Translations under genes and position numbers: made by a program | Notes under the pieces: model-generated | The model's input: the letters and a program-made list of their open reading frames with translations, nothing else | Told to the model about the DNA's origin: nothing | The model's database searches: none | Shown here: positions 44,716 to 57,242 of the stretch, piece by piece | Layout of the letters: every line of letters starts with the position of its first letter | How positions within the stretch are numbered: position 1 is the first letter of the stretch | Assembly (NCBI GenBank): GCA_903632075.3 | Contig: CAHIKZ030005207.1 | Location: 1,062,001-1,126,000 of the forward strand | Length of the DNA stretch: 64,000 bases | Direction: 5' to 3' | DNA from: Acanthosepion pharaonis | Lineage: Eukaryota; Mollusca; Cephalopoda; Sepiida; Sepiidae

Positions 44716-47185
44716 GTTGATAGCGAATTGCTGATCTGTTTTGCTAATAACAATATTTGGAGAACGCTACAAATTGATATTTGATATATTAGTTTATCTT
44801 TAATTATTGATTACTTAGAAGTATCTTTCGGAATCATGTGCAGCCTTCTTATTCCAGCGACCGTAAAGACAGTACTAGTAGTAGCAGCTCTAAAATAAAA
44901 TCCATATCGGCAGCAGCCTGCAAATATAAAAAACACGTGAATCCGAAAGTAACTCTCTTCCGGGTTTTCCGCTTTCAAACTAGTGTTATGAACTTTCCAA
45001 GCTAAAGCTAAAAGGGCTGTGAACGCTTCACCTAAAAAGCACACAAACAGTTCCACTATAACATATTTATGAATATTTCGTTGTGTATACAATTTACGTC
45101 TAACAAAAACTCTTGGTTTAAGCTTTCCTTTTGTTAATTTGTCTAATAAAAGTTATCTTGCATTGCAAATCAATTGGTCTATTTTGTGCATGTACTCTTT
45201 TTCACTACAATCATTTCCTGTATTACAAAATGTTCCTTTACGAAACCTTACGCATTTAATTATTGAAGTAGCTAGTCACTGCACTATCTTAACACTATTC
45301 CAGGTGAGTTTGTTTTTTTTTTTGTTTTTTTTTTGTCTGCAGGCAACTTTCAACTGGTACTGTTCCTTTTGTACTTGAGGTATTGAAATTTCATACATGT
45401 TATTAAAATAGGTTTTTTTTATGTCATCCGCAGGAAAACCTACAATAGCAATTTTTATTTGATAAAAATATCGAATGTAACTAATATTTTAATTATGATG
45501 TCCGCAAAATTGAAATAAAACTGTATAACGATTTTTCCTCATTTACATTTTCCCAAATCACTGATATAAAGAAAATTTTAACTAGATGTCTCCCAGAAAA
45601 AAATAAGATATAGAATTTAGGCTGAAAAGTGGTAACATCATAAAGTCGATGATGTCACTAGTTGCAGACCCCCAAAAAAAAAAAAAAAACACGATAAAAG
45701 AATCGTACAATGTTTAAAATTTTAGCCATTATTTGGAGTTCTGTGGCATTTAAAAGTTGGTGGGCATAAAAACATCCTTGCCTGCCGTACACAATTCCAA
45801 CTTGTAACTGTCCAAACATAATTTCCTGTACGAATTAGTTTTAACTTTGAGATAAAATGTAGTTTTTATCTTAAAATTCTTCTTTTTAGTAGAGGAAGAG
45901 CTTTTGAGTCAAAACGTCCGCACAGCTTAATATAAAGATTCAAGATTACTAGCAGTGAACCTAGCAGTGAACCTAGTGTTGCGCGGGATAAGAACTTTTC
46001 TTCGAGAGATTTGTTTGATTCTGTCTTTGCAAAATTATCGAAATTGAAGTGATCTGATTGGTTGAAATAGTTGTGTAGTCGTTTTTCATATACGGCATGT
46101 ATAAAATGTTACTTTCTAAATATATTATTCCATTGCTTACATATGTTTAACCATAAGTTTTGATCTGAAAAACTCCGATGGTACAGAAAGTTGCAATATT
46201 TGAATAACTAAACAATTATAAAATACACCAGGAAAACACATTTTAAGATCACATAAACAAATCGGCAAAGAACATGTTTTAATACATTTCTCCATTAACC
46301 AAGAATTGCGAGGTAGGGTAAGATCTAAAACTTATGCCGGTAGATATAAATAATGGAAGCGTATTATTTTCTGTCTGTCTTACGTAACAGACACACGGTT
46401 TCCTGTCGATCTTCCCGGCACATTCGCACGGTATTTCAACCCCCTCCACTCTCCCTGGCTCGTTCAACGGGCCCCATATGTAAATAATTAATTTTTAACT
46501 GATACAATTATTTTTCGTTAGGCGGGATGTTCCGTTATGCTTAAATAATTGTAACGCGTTAGCCCCCAAAATTAACTGAAGTATCAGCGTCATCAGGGAT
46601 TAAGAATTAAAGGCGGCTTTTAAACACGGTGACAGCCTCTAGCAAGCTTAAATGGTAGCGGAAACACGTTTTCCATTTCTAGTTTTCGGCTGCAAAATCA
46701 AACCAACTCTCATTTCATTTCGGGAGACCGACAGACATCACCGAAAGCTTCTCGGCTATTTCCGTCGCCATACGCGGACGTTGTTTCTTGCTATACAAAT
46801 GCTATAAAAAAAAAGGTGGTGGTGGGGAATGTTATTAAATTCGAAGGCTTATAGAAATTGTGAAATATGCCGTTAAATGACTGAACAAGTATAAAAAGAA
46901 CAGAAAATAAAGGTATGCTTGAATGAGATCTTCTCTTCGATATAACAGTGAATGCTGGCTAGTTTCATTCCAAAATTAGGTAAAGACTTAGTGACAATAT
47001 ATGATTCTCGTAATAATTACTGAGAATACCATGAAGTTTTAAGGAGAATTAAAACTATAAAGGAAACATTGCTACCTTTAAAAGACAGTCGAAATTTTGA
47101 ACAGAACTGTTTGACGAATTTAATTCTCATAGGGTCTATCTAAGTTAAGAAAAGCACATGTTTACAGAAACATAAATGACAAAAG
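44716..47185. other. Unannotated sequence
   Basis: A minus frame at 46279-46467 has four cysteines but no recognisable domain. The rest is AT-rich with poly-T. Nothing is supported. Confidence 0.5.
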
Positions 47186-47187
47186 CA

Positions 47188-47285
47188 GAGAGGCGTTGCA
47201 AAAGAACAAGTGCTGTTAACAACAAAAAGCTGTGAAGAGCCATGAACGCCCACATCCTGAAGGAACATGGATCATACAAAGTAAC
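47188..47285 (+). pseudogene. RTE-like LINE 3' end
   Basis: Reads about 'KKLWRAMNAHILKEHGSYK', matching the C-terminus of the LWRAMI family after an N-terminally eroded stretch. Confidence 0.65.
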
Positions 47286-48017
47286 TAAGATATTTCATAA
47301 GCACTGTTGCATGTTGAATGATCTCAGCTCTGCTTTTTTCTCTTGGCCTGCGGTCGTTAATCGTTTATATTCGGCATTGAAAGACTTCAACACAGAATAT
47401 TAATTAAACTATTTTTATTAATCATGTTCACATCTACATTACTATCCAGTGGCGGATCGCCCTCACTGGGGAGCCGTTTCGGACACGAAAGAGAACACGT
47501 CTGCATCGCTTGACAGGTATGAAACAACTCGCTGGAACCGTTTCTCCAATCGATTTTCCCATGATAGCTCAGTTAATCAAAATCGACTTCTCTGTTACGG
47601 GTCACATCTGACCCCAACTGTCAACCTCCGGAAGTCGGAGCCGAGATACACTTCATCTAAAAATAAAAAACTATTGAACTATTATCTAACAACTCTACCT
47701 TTCGGTTAAAATGTACATTTACTTACGTGAGGAAGCGCTGAAACTTTGCCAGCACAACCTCTTCTCGAAAATCAATAGGTTAATTTTTAGTTACCAAAAT
47801 AATTATTTGAGGAAACAATTTAGTCAAATTTGTCATTTTTAACATGATAAATAGAACTTTTGTGGGTTTTATGATGAAAGATACAAACAATATGGAAGCA
47901 GTTTCCGTCCTTTGAGAAATCTTTAATTAGATTTCATGTACTGTCAAAAGCTTATTTCTTTGTTTAATTCTGCGATTGCGTTGGTGATATTTTCAATGAG
48001 AGTAAACTTCAATCTTT
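47286..48017. other. Unannotated sequence
   Basis: The 86-codon open frame at 47449-47709 is the least repeat-like frame in this part of the window, but I recognise no domain or splice context for it. Confidence 0.4.
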
Positions 48018-48019
48018 AT

Positions 48020-48248
48020 ACAGTGTCCTTAAAGTCTGGACACAGAATAAATGCATATTTGTAAGAAATTAAATATCCAACAACATTTTATTGAATTAGA
48101 ACATTAACAAGCAACATTCTCAATATGATTTCAATCATTTTTTATGCAAAGGTTGATGCGTTTTGCAAGCAAGAATCTTTTAATCTGTGAAGGTAAAGAA
48201 TATAGTAAATGAGATTTCCTGTGTGTCCAAACTTTAGGGATACTCTGG
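48020..48248. mobile_element. Mariner-type MITE
   Basis: The left end CAGTGTCCTTAAAGTCTGGA and the right end, whose reverse complement is CAGAGTATCCCTAAAGTTTG, are imperfect inverted repeats of about 25 bases ending in GGACACA. The interior is short and non-coding. The 'CCCTAAAGTTTGGACACA' style and the TA before the left end fit Tc1/mariner derivatives. Confidence 0.78.
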
Positions 48249-51200
48249 ACAATTAATTTTTTTTCTTAATGTTATAAAGAATTATGCTCTTAAAATAAGT
48301 AAAAGTAAAGCTATCCAAATAAACCTGACAGTAAACAAAAATGAATGAATGTATTAGAAGTATAATCTCACTTATTTAGATATTCCGTTATGCTAACACG
48401 AGGCATGTTCGCTTATAGGCGACGAGTAATGCCTCCTGCCATCAATATAATCTCTCATTACTAAGGGGAGATCAGGCGTAGTGACTGATAAGTCTATAAA
48501 ATCGAATTGGCTTTTTATCAAAGATTACTCTGATCGGTGGTTATTTTTTAATTTTTTTTAGAGTTGGATTATCGCCGATTTACAAACAATGCAAATATCT
48601 AAAAGTTGTTTTGTCTGATGTCATGGCTTGAATGTTAGGTCAGATATTTAGCCGCTCATTGAGTTACTGTGTTACGTCTGGATTGTTCTACGTTTAAAGT
48701 AGTAAAAAAAAATGACAATATGAGTATAGCGGTAAAATAAAAGGCCAATAGATGATCATCAGACGAGGGAGACTGGTCTACAGATGGCCAGAAGAAATAA
48801 AAATAAAAAAAAAAACAATTGTTTTATTTTTTCTTTGGAATTTTCGCATAATTAGGTTAAATACAAAGAATTGTTTTGTTTCTTTTTTTTTCTGGAACCA
48901 AGAGCAATAATTTTGCAAGAATTAATGCATTCTACTTTTATTTTACCACAGACCTGTAACGAAGGCGCACGTCATTCGCATGAGTTTTTTTCTAATTGAG
49001 AGATGAGAATCTCATCAGGGTTTAAGTTTTTGACCTATCGATCCCAAACGCTTTGCCGTTAGTGACTATACTTATTTCGATTAACCCTGACTCATATTCT
49101 CTGTTTCTGTTTTCATTTTCCGGCCGTCTAGCCATTCACAGCTCAGCTGCTTTCCTGTTGTATATCACCTACAACCAACTGATTATTAATCACTAACGAG
49201 GCCACAAAAGAACGGGTATTTTGCTTTCAAATTAGGTTTTCATAAATAACAAAAAAATTGATGACAATGCTTTTATGGCAGGCCTTGACTTAGAGATAAT
49301 AAATAAAATTTTCATTGTCACAAAGATAAAAATATGCATTCCGAAATATTTTGAAGGAAATAAAATGCAAATGATCAAAAAGTGAGCTTAATACACGAAA
49401 CGTTAGTCATTCTGTAGTTTTGCAAGACGAAAGTGGGATATAGTAAATAAGACACTATCCACGACCTTGAAGCGGATACATTGAAGTACGAGAATTTCAT
49501 CGTAACTCTATGTAGTCACTAAAAAGATTACTAGCTCTAATATGTCAGATAGGAATACTAATCACATCTCAAAAGCCAAGAGTAATCTCTATAGCTATTA
49601 GAGTTTAGGTGTGCGCAGTACTGGACCAAATGGGAGGTAATTTAAATAGTAAGATCGTGTTTGGCTAAATTTACGTAAAGTCATTTTCGGGATATAAAAG
49701 ATCCTATCTGAAAGTCCTAGTCGCTCAACTGTAGGCATCGTACAACATTCAATCAACACCGGTGAAAACAGTGTTACCTGTCTATTTTTTGTATGTGTCT
49801 GACTTTCCATACAGAGCGCAGTACACTGATCCTAGGCAAAGAGAGGAGTGCGACACTTTCTTTTGAATCTGTATGTAAATAATCCATTTTTGACGTGACA
49901 ACAATTTTTTTAACGTAAATTTCCTCCTTTTTAATATTCCATGTCAATTTGGATAACTGTAAAGAAATCTCATTTAAGTGAGAAGGCATAATAATAATCG
50001 ATCACAGTAACATTTTGCTTTATTAACTGTTAACAATTTTATATTTATTTTTAATTTCGTTTTCGAAATTAACCTTGTGTTGCCAGATTTTTTTTTTTTC
50101 ACTTTACAATTTCGTAAGTTTAGCTGATTGGGCGCAATGGTGACCAAGCTGGCCAATTTTAGCGCGTACTGCGCATGTTCATCAGTCAAATTAGAGGATA
50201 CCTACCTTTCGTCCACTTTCCTGATTTGTACGAGATGTCTTTTGCATGGACAACTGAAGCTTTGCTCTCAATGCACATCATGTGTTTCAGGATAAGATTC
50301 CTTGGCCAACCATAATAGGGGACTACATCGAGGCTCTTCTTTGAGTTCTAGATCACCTGAAGCGAATTTTTAGAACCAACAACACACGATATGTTAAGTT
50401 AACCTCAGTTCCTAATCACTGATGTTGCGAGTGGCTTCGTCAGTGTAATGTCGTATAGAACTCACGAAACGTGACACGAAAAACACTTTTCACTTCGGGT
50501 TCAATGTTCTGTATAGAAAAAAGTTTTAAAAATTCATAAAAAGTGTAAGAACACGCAGATCATTTAAATGCTATAGAGATGAGCGTGTAAACGGAAAAGA
50601 ACGATACAAAATTGTTCACATTTACACAACACAGGCATTTTGTTCCGAACAGAGAGAGCGATATTTTCAGTGCTTATGATTGTAATTTTCTTATATTTGG
50701 CGCAAGATCAGAGGAAGTGGAGCTTCCAGTTAATATTGAATTCAGAGTGCTACTGAATTTGTCTACGTTGATGGCGTTTTGGATACAAGATACGAATTAG
50801 TCGAGGTAACCCTTCAACCAGAAAACCGTACACGTTTTTTATTTAAATTAATAAGCCACCTATGATTTTGACCATTGTCAAGTGTTGCTTTATTTTGGAG
50901 CAAGAATTAGTACTCAAATTGCTAGATTTTTGATTTTTTTATGCTTAGGTCTAATATACAAAATATTTCAACTTAAGCTAGTAGAATTTGAAAAGGAAAA
51001 TTGAATACAGTATCAAATAACTGCATTTATTAACTTTAATTTCAGGTTTACTTCCCCACCCCCATTAGTTTAAGCCACACCGACGCCAGCAGTGTAGTTG
51101 CTTGTCAAATTTGAATATAGTTATTTCCAAACAAATAAATTGTAGGGAATGTTTGTGTTTAATTTGGCTGCGTGTAGAAAAAATATATCCTCCATACATG

Positions 51201-52285
51201 TATATTATTCTTCAATAAAATGAACAGGAAAGCATAAAACAAAATTGAGAAAAGCAATATTTTGGTTAACAATTTTCACTATATTGAAAAAGGGGATTAC
51301 AATGGCGTAGATGTTTGGTTGAAATGATGTTGTAGTTTGTTTAATTAACGTTACTCAAATTCTGTTTGATGTTTGCAAGTTTAACTAAGAAGTTAAGTTT
51401 TGTAGAATTTGTGATTAAAGTTTTAAAGTGGAATGGAGTAGAAACTTTTCTTCGAAAATCTGTTCGTTTAAACAAATTTACATTAAATGCGTGCAAATTT
51501 AGTTTGAATTAAGTTATCTTGCTTTGATTGTGGTTGAAATAGAATGTTCTTGGAAGATGTTTTAATGTTAATTCATTTGCAGGAATAAGTTCAAAGCTGT
51601 TGTGGGAATGAATTAATGAGCGAGTGGAAATCTCTTTAAGTTTGCGGTATGCTCACTAGTAACGTTGGAAACTTAAGAAGATGAAGTGATGTAGATTCGT
51701 GTTGTAGCAAATAGTTTGAAGTCACGATGCTCACTGGTTAGGTTTAATCAATTTTCTGTGTTTATTCATTCAGATAAAAGTGGCGCCAAATTTTGACTTG
51801 GCCACGCACTGGAAAAAGCCCGTGCATGGGTGGATAGCAACGCCCACTTGTGCGTTTATTGACTAATTAGAACGCGAATTTTTTGAAAATTTGTATGAAG
51901 TTACATCTGTTCATAAACTCACCGTGATTTGTTATTTGCACAAAAATTGGAAAAGTTATTTTTTAGCTATTTGAAATGATGTAGAATTAAAATTCTATAA
52001 AATAGTGTTTTTTTTTTTTTTTTTTTTTTGTCAAGATATCGACCATGTTCTTTATTATGAATACATAGGATAGATTTACAGATAAATCTTTGTCTGAAAT
52101 ACTTCATTTAAAATACAAAATTATCCGTATCAAAGTCCCGGGTATTGTTAACTTATGGCAATGAATTTAATGGCTTTTTAAATTCCTTGTCAGAACAAGG
52201 ACACGTTGCGCTAGTGGTAGTTTTAGCCAACCCCTCAAGACTTTAGAAAATAAGAATATTAACCTTGAACTAGTTATGTTTTAAA
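48249..52285. other. Unannotated AT-rich sequence
   Basis: No long credible frame. A short segment at 51966-51992 repeats 11818-11846. A long T run lies at 52010-52029. Nothing else was recognised. Confidence 0.5.
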
Positions 52286-52289
52286 TAGC

Positions 52290-52740
52290 CCCGTCTGATC
52301 TAGACTAATTTTGTGGTTATCAAGTACAGAAATGTCTAAACTATCACCGATATACAATCGTCTTCTCAGATGAATGATTAAAATGGCTTCAAGCGAATGA
52401 ATCTTCTAGATCTTAAAGAAGTAAATACTTCATCAAATTTTACAGACTAGTGCTACAGAATAACAAATAACTTTATCAAAAAACTCAAACCATATCACTT
52501 GAAGACTTCCAATAGTAGCAAAAACTAAAATGGATAACACAACTAGAATCGAAAAAATGTAATAAAGATGCTGATCTTCCACACTTCATTAAGCAGGAGG
52601 CTAGGAAAGAAATTTCCAAAAATCAAACCGATCACTTGAAGAACTTTAAGCATATTTTTCCTGAAAAAGCAAGATTTCATAAAATTTCAAGACGGCAACA
52701 CTAACTGTTCTGTCAAAGAATGTCGAATGTTTCCTTATAA
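52290..52740 (+). pseudogene. LINE C-terminal remnant (QLKWI family), copy 2
   Basis: It aligns with 27700-28155 and 59290-59618 at the nucleotide level: 'AAAATGGCTTCAAGCGAATG' with AATC, 'AAAACTAAAATGGATA' and 'CTTCATTAAGCAGGAGGCTA'. Stops are frequent. Only the C-terminal end of the element is present. Confidence 0.65.
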
Positions 52741-53186
52741 GGAAACGGTTAGTCTCATCATTGTAAATTGTTTAAAGTCATAAATCGATTTTTAACATCC
52801 GGTTATTGCGATCTAAAATTAATTTTTAGACTTTGGTTTCTTTTTTACTTCGCAAAGGAAGAACAACTTAAAGAGGAGACATGCTTATAGCTATTAAATT
52901 ACGTTTTATTTATGTATTTATTACTTTAGCTTCATCAACCTTTAAATTCCAGTGTAGATAATAGAAATAAATACCTGTTCATTTACAATAATTGTTTTAT
53001 GTTTATAACTGGAAAAACAAGAGACAAATCCATTAATCAACAAATATCTGTATCCACCCCATTAGGCTTGGATTAGTGTTGCTTCTTGATCACCGGTCAG
53101 AAATAAATTTATTTTTAATCAAATCTCTAGATAGATATCGAAATGTTGGACAATATTTGCCTTTTCGTTTTCTGAGAATAAGTTTC

Positions 53187-53193
<7 letters not shown>
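52741..53193. other. Unannotated sequence
   Basis: Nothing recognised. Confidence 0.4.

Positions 53194-53241
<48 letters not shown>
53194..53241. repeat. (TA)n(TG)n microsatellite
   Basis: About 32 bases of TA continuing into TG. Confidence 0.95.
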
Positions 53242-53242
<1 letters not shown>

Positions 53243-53331
53243 TTTTGGTTATACGTTATTTATATAGACACAAATATTTAAGTAAATGCTCTGTTTATAA
53301 TAAACAGTATTAACAACATTTACTGGCTCGA

Positions 53332-53465
53332 ATGTCGGAGAAACTAAAATGCTATAGCATGTCGGACTATATGACGGTCCTGTGTAGGATAGATTCGATT
53401 CCTGTCAGAGGATGCATATTTTCTATGAAAATTTCTCGAACATTCAGACCGGTAAATGTTAAGAA
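53332..53465 (+). mobile_element. tRNA-headed SINE, degraded plus copy
   Basis: The B-box-like 'GATTCGATTCCTGTCAGAGG' and the body 'TTTTCTATGAAAATTTCTCG' with ACATTCAGACCGGTAAATG match the minus-strand copy at 53642-53772. Its A-box half is eroded. Confidence 0.65.
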
Positions 53466-53639
53466 CATTAACATAAATATTTATGTAAATAATGTATAAT
53501 AATAAAATATATTAAAATAAATGTCGGACTTAGTCCATTTCATTTTACATATATATTAAAGACATTTTTATGCTTAACATTCTTTTTATAGATACAAGTA
53601 TTTAAGTAAATGCTCTGTTTATAATAAACAGTATTAAAT

Positions 53640-53772
53640 AACATTTACCGGCCTGAATGTCCGAGAAATTTTCATAGAAAATATTCGTCCTTTGACAGGA
53701 TTCGAACCTGCATCCTATACGGAACCGTCATTTACGCTGACGTGCCTTAACCGACTCGGCCACAAAGGAGCG
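53640..53772 (-). mobile_element. tRNA-headed SINE, minus copy with intact cloverleaf head
   Basis: The 82-nt head (53688-53769, minus) has A-box TGGCCGAGTCGG and a consensus B-box GGTTCGAATCC. The acceptor stem is 7/7 (TCCTTTG with CAAAGGA), the D stem 3 bp (GCC/GGC), the anticodon stem 5/5 (CGTCA/TGACG), the variable arm has stem TCC/GGA, and the T stem is 5 bp with one G-U. This is a type II (Ser/Leu-like) tRNA fold. The loop GCGTAAA has C instead of the invariant U33 and would give anticodon GUA, which fits neither Ser nor Leu. It is followed by a body shared with the copy at 53332, so it is a SINE and not a tRNA gene. Confidence 0.75.
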
Positions 53773-54164
53773 TTCGGTAGGCAAGGTCGAATTTACTGCT
53801 TATAAACGTCAATCTTCCATGAATCTCGTACATTCATAACTGCTCATGGCGTATCAAATGTAAACAAATGACGTCATACATTAAGAATTGGTGAAAGTCC
53901 GACAATTTATTAAAGACATTTTTATGTTTAACATTCTTTTTATAGATACAAGTATTTAAGTAAATGCTCTGTTTATAATAAACAGTATTTAATAAATTGT
54001 CGGACTTTTACCAATTCGATAAACACAAAATGACAAATGCCAGATAAGGATTTCTCTTCTCTTATTGTTTGTCTACGATAGTACCTAGATTCTATGAATT
54101 CAAGCGTAGTACAAATATTGGCGTTAAGAGCTTATAGTTGAAAATGCTAGATATAACTGTAACT

Positions 54165-54420
54165 TCTATACTAAGTTTCTTCTATCGTACTTGTCACTTG
54201 TAGAAATCTCTAGTAGCTTTTTGGTTCCCAGTCAACTTTGATCCACAAAAATTTAAATGTAATGTCAATCGTTATCTTCTGTCTTAATTCTGATTCTTTG
54301 ATTATTCTCGCTCTTTAGTGTTTCTTTACACGCTCAGTAACCACCTGCGCCTTAGTGGCTTTGTTGCTCTGCTCAATGTGAAATGATAAAACAAAGAATC
54401 ACATTTAATCATCCTTCAGT
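54165..54420 (-). pseudogene. Unidentified repeat-encoded ORF family, copy 2
   Basis: The minus strand reads 'HIEQSNKATKAQVVTERVKK', a stop, then 'ITIDITFKFLWIKVDWEPKS'. This parallels 'KQCDNANKAQWITRGEKEYN' and 'MAIDVAFNFLKVVGGRKS' of the copy at 34582. It is decayed. Confidence 0.5.
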
Positions 54421-55590
54421 GATAAGACAGAAGTGATACATTCACCTGTGCTATTTTTGTACGCACATGAATTGAATAAAGGAAATAAATTTAATTCAGT
54501 ACTGATTAAAAACAATTTATTAAAACCACATTTAGACACGACTGGCCTTCCCAGTGGAAATTTTGAGTTGGAGCCGACATTTTTTTTTTTTCTGGATCGG
54601 GGTAGTAAATAAAGAATGCAAAAGAGGAAATCTCGATGTTAATTTGAAATTAAAAAAGAAATTTGTTTAACAGAGGTATTTACATATATTTTACTAGTTA
54701 GTCTAGATTTAGATATATTTTAGTTATTTTATTTTTTTCACTGCTGTGTGCTACTGTTGTTTTTCTCGTTATCTGTATACTAAGTTTAATTTATATATGT
54801 TCCTCTACAAGCTAATGACCTCGCCACTAATTGAATACGCAGCTACAACACTCTGATGACTCGTAACAAACTGGTAAACTTAATGACGTTACAGATTTCT
54901 CGCGCCGTACAGAATGAAAGTATGGTCGAATTTCATGATTCTTTCTGTTTCCTGGTTCATATTTTCTACCCGACGGGGAACATTCCAGCGAAGTCTATCG
55001 CTGTATTTACACTAAATCCGATCTAATTTTTTTCATATTTTTCATTCAGATCGTTACCATGTGAACTTAGAAATATAAACGGTATGTCACATATTGAGCC
55101 GGTTCTAGATGTTGTGCATGATTCAATCTCAGAATTGAGTCGAATGAGCGACGACGAGGTCGATTTTGATCACTATGACGAATGCAGACGATACATTTGG
55201 CTGCATTCTCTTGTCTAACAAATATAAGTGTCAGCACAATTAAAATATCCCCTTTAACCCTCGCCCAATACGGTGCTTATTTGATACAGTAAACTACGTT
55301 TTCAAATCTTCTCCGCTGCTCGATTTTATTTCAGGTATTATTTATTTGAAAAAAATTTCTGACTGACTATATCAATAAAGCTTACGGATGAACTTGGCCG
55401 CTCTTTACTCTCAGGATATTAAACCATCAGCATGATGGCCTTCATCGTGCTGTCTGTAAATATGGATGGATAATGCCGCTTGTATCTACAAGTATTTCAA
55501 AAACTCATTGAACCCTTTAAAAGTAAAAATAACATGAGTATATGTTTGTGTACTAACTGGGTCTTAAAACACTACAGAGAAATTTAAAAT
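54421..55590. other. Unannotated AT-rich sequence
   Basis: Nothing recognised. Confidence 0.45.
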
Positions 55591-55599
55591 AATGATAAA

Positions 55600-55875
55600 T
55601 TCAACGAAGTCTTAACGAAAATGGAAAGAATATCTGATTCAGAAAGGTGAAATTTCTTCGACACATGACGAGAAAAGAAGGTATGGAAAATTAGACCTTC
55701 ATAAGGCATATCAAACACAAAAGTGGCAGTGACAAGCAGCCAACTATCTGACAAGCTTGTGTGAGTTGATGGTGGAACGGGGGATGATAGGAAGAAGGCA
55801 AATATTACTAAGAATAGGAAATTGATCGCTATGATCGCTAACGTCCTGAAGAGATACGACACAGGAAAAAAGTAA
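55600..55875 (+). pseudogene. RTE-like LINE 3' end
   Basis: The plus frame gives 'KLDLHKAYQTQKWQ', a stop, then 'QAANYLTSLCELMVERGM'. The next frame covers the usual RAMIANVLKRYDT end. 'YLTSLCEWM.E.G' is the conserved segment before the C-terminus in this LINE family. There are frameshifts and stops. Confidence 0.75.
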
Positions 55876-55944
55876 TAATTAACCCTCTTGCATTGACTAT
55901 TGCAAGGCTAACACTTGAAAACGTACCAATAAAAGCTATACGAG

Positions 55945-55945
<1 letters not shown>

Positions 55946-55982
<37 letters not shown>
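55946..55982. repeat. (TA)n microsatellite
   Basis: Pure TA tract between two LINE remnants. Confidence 0.95.
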
Positions 55983-55984
<2 letters not shown>

Positions 55985-56079
55985 TCTGCATGGGTAAATC
56001 TAATTAACAGATATTGTCTAAAAAGTATGTAATGGCAGCTCAAGGAGGAGATGAAATACTTTGTTTTCGTAGGTCGTTA

Positions 56080-57025
56080 AACTGCCGCCCCGTGAAAAGA
56101 ATGTCCGCAATGCCACTCCAATTATGAAGAAGGACGTGTATCTGTTTTATAGATAACACAAAGGCGTTCAATGAAGTACGTCACAAAGGGGGGATATTAG
56201 AATAATCAAGAACCTATACTGGCAGCAAGCCGCCTGCGTACGGATAGAAAATGAGTTCAGTAGATATACAAAAATCGAAAGGGGGGTTAAGTCAAGATGT
56301 CTGCCTAACGACCTTTAGCCTATACAGCGAGGCGATTCTGAACTTGAAGTCCTACTGGGATTCATTATTAACGGTCAAAATTTTAACATAAAATATGCAG
56401 ATGACACAGTGTTGATAGCAGACACAGAAAGAAAACCCCTTCAGAAAGTAGTGAAGGAAAGCGACGAGAAAGTAGTAAATATCAACTGGAAAAAAACAGA
56501 ATATATGGTTGTTAGCAAAAAGTTAAGCCCAAAGTGCGATTTGTAAATCGGAGATGACAAAATCAAACGAGTATGGAAATTTAAATATCTGGGATGTGCT
56601 TTAATAAAAGAAGGAAGTGTGATATGTCTTCCTATATGGCAATGATTGCTGGACAATCTCTTCAAAGATGAAGAGACTTGAAGAAACAAATGTGGTCTTA
56701 CAGAAGGATGCTGAGGATACCATGGACCAAACATGCAGCGAGGAAGATTTAAAGAAAATGAAAACAAAAAGGAAACTTCTCAGAAAGAGAGTTGACATTT
56801 CTAAGGCATAGGAGTAAAGAGGGCTTGGAAAATTTGATACTCACAAGACATTTTAAAAGCAAGAAAAATCAAGGGAATAACGCATGACATACTTAGTGGG
56901 CTTGAGTAATGGCGGAAAAGGGTTCACAAGAAATAAGGCCATTCATTAAGAGCTAGAATGGGCAGAAAGTTGTGAAGTGCCATGATCGCCTACACCATGA
57001 GGGGATAGGTGGCATAAGCATTGCT
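56080..57025 (+). pseudogene. RTE-like LINE reverse transcriptase pseudogene
   Basis: Most complete LINE remnant in the window. In order: 'FIDNTKAFNEVRHK' (RT motif A, from 56146, with the catalytic D present), 'GLSQDVCLTTFSLYSEAIL' (the usual G.RQG..LSP..FNLY region, damaged), then GFIINGQNFNIKYADDTVLI with the YADD catalytic box at 56394-56405. After that come 'WKKTEYMVVSKKLSPKCDL', a stop, 'IGDDKIKRVWKFKYLGCALI', a 'CWTISSKMKRLEET' block, and at the end the C-terminus with 'AMIAYTMRG' and AT-rich terminus. Several frameshifts and stops disable it. It probably represents the source family of the short 3' ends at 781, 33590, 40811, 44640, 47188 and 55600. Confidence 0.88.
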
Positions 57026-57240
57026 TTATTAGAAATGCTGGACGGTGAGAGAATGGGGTTAAACGAAGTATGAAGCATCTTCGGTCAATTAAGGAAATCA
57101 GTTCATCTGACCACTTCCCCGACGCCACCTGAAGTAGAATTATTTTTCTAACCAGTGTGGCTGACCGCAACTTTTTACAGTTAAAACTTTACAATTCTGA
57201 CTTTAATAATGTGTCCGGGTTAGTTCTACGCTTTCTTTAG
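57026..57240. other. Unannotated sequence
   Basis: Nothing recognised. Confidence 0.4.
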
Positions 57241-57242
57241 AC

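Larger units (their letters stand above)
53255..54020. repeat. Nested repeat cluster with three ~60-bp modules
   Basis: The module 'TATTTAAGTAAATGCTCTGT' plus TTATAATAAACAGTATT occurs at about 53275, 53599 and 53952. The second and third are preceded by a shared AAAGACATTTTTATG..TAACATTCTTTTTATAGATAC stretch. Two inverted tRNA-headed copies lie between the modules. The right end carries inverted repeats 'GAATTGGTGAAAGTCCGACA' (53885-53904) and TGTCGGACTTTTACCAATTC (about 53998-54017), which define a compact foldback element of about 135 bp. Confidence 0.8.

Noticed and set aside
46279..46467. Cysteine-containing 62-codon minus frame as a small secreted peptide exon
   Set aside because: No signal peptide, no recognisable cysteine pattern and no splice sites that I could justify.
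53688..53769. Functional tRNA gene
   Set aside because: U33 is missing, the anticodon GUA does not fit a type II body, and the sequence continues into a repeated SINE body.
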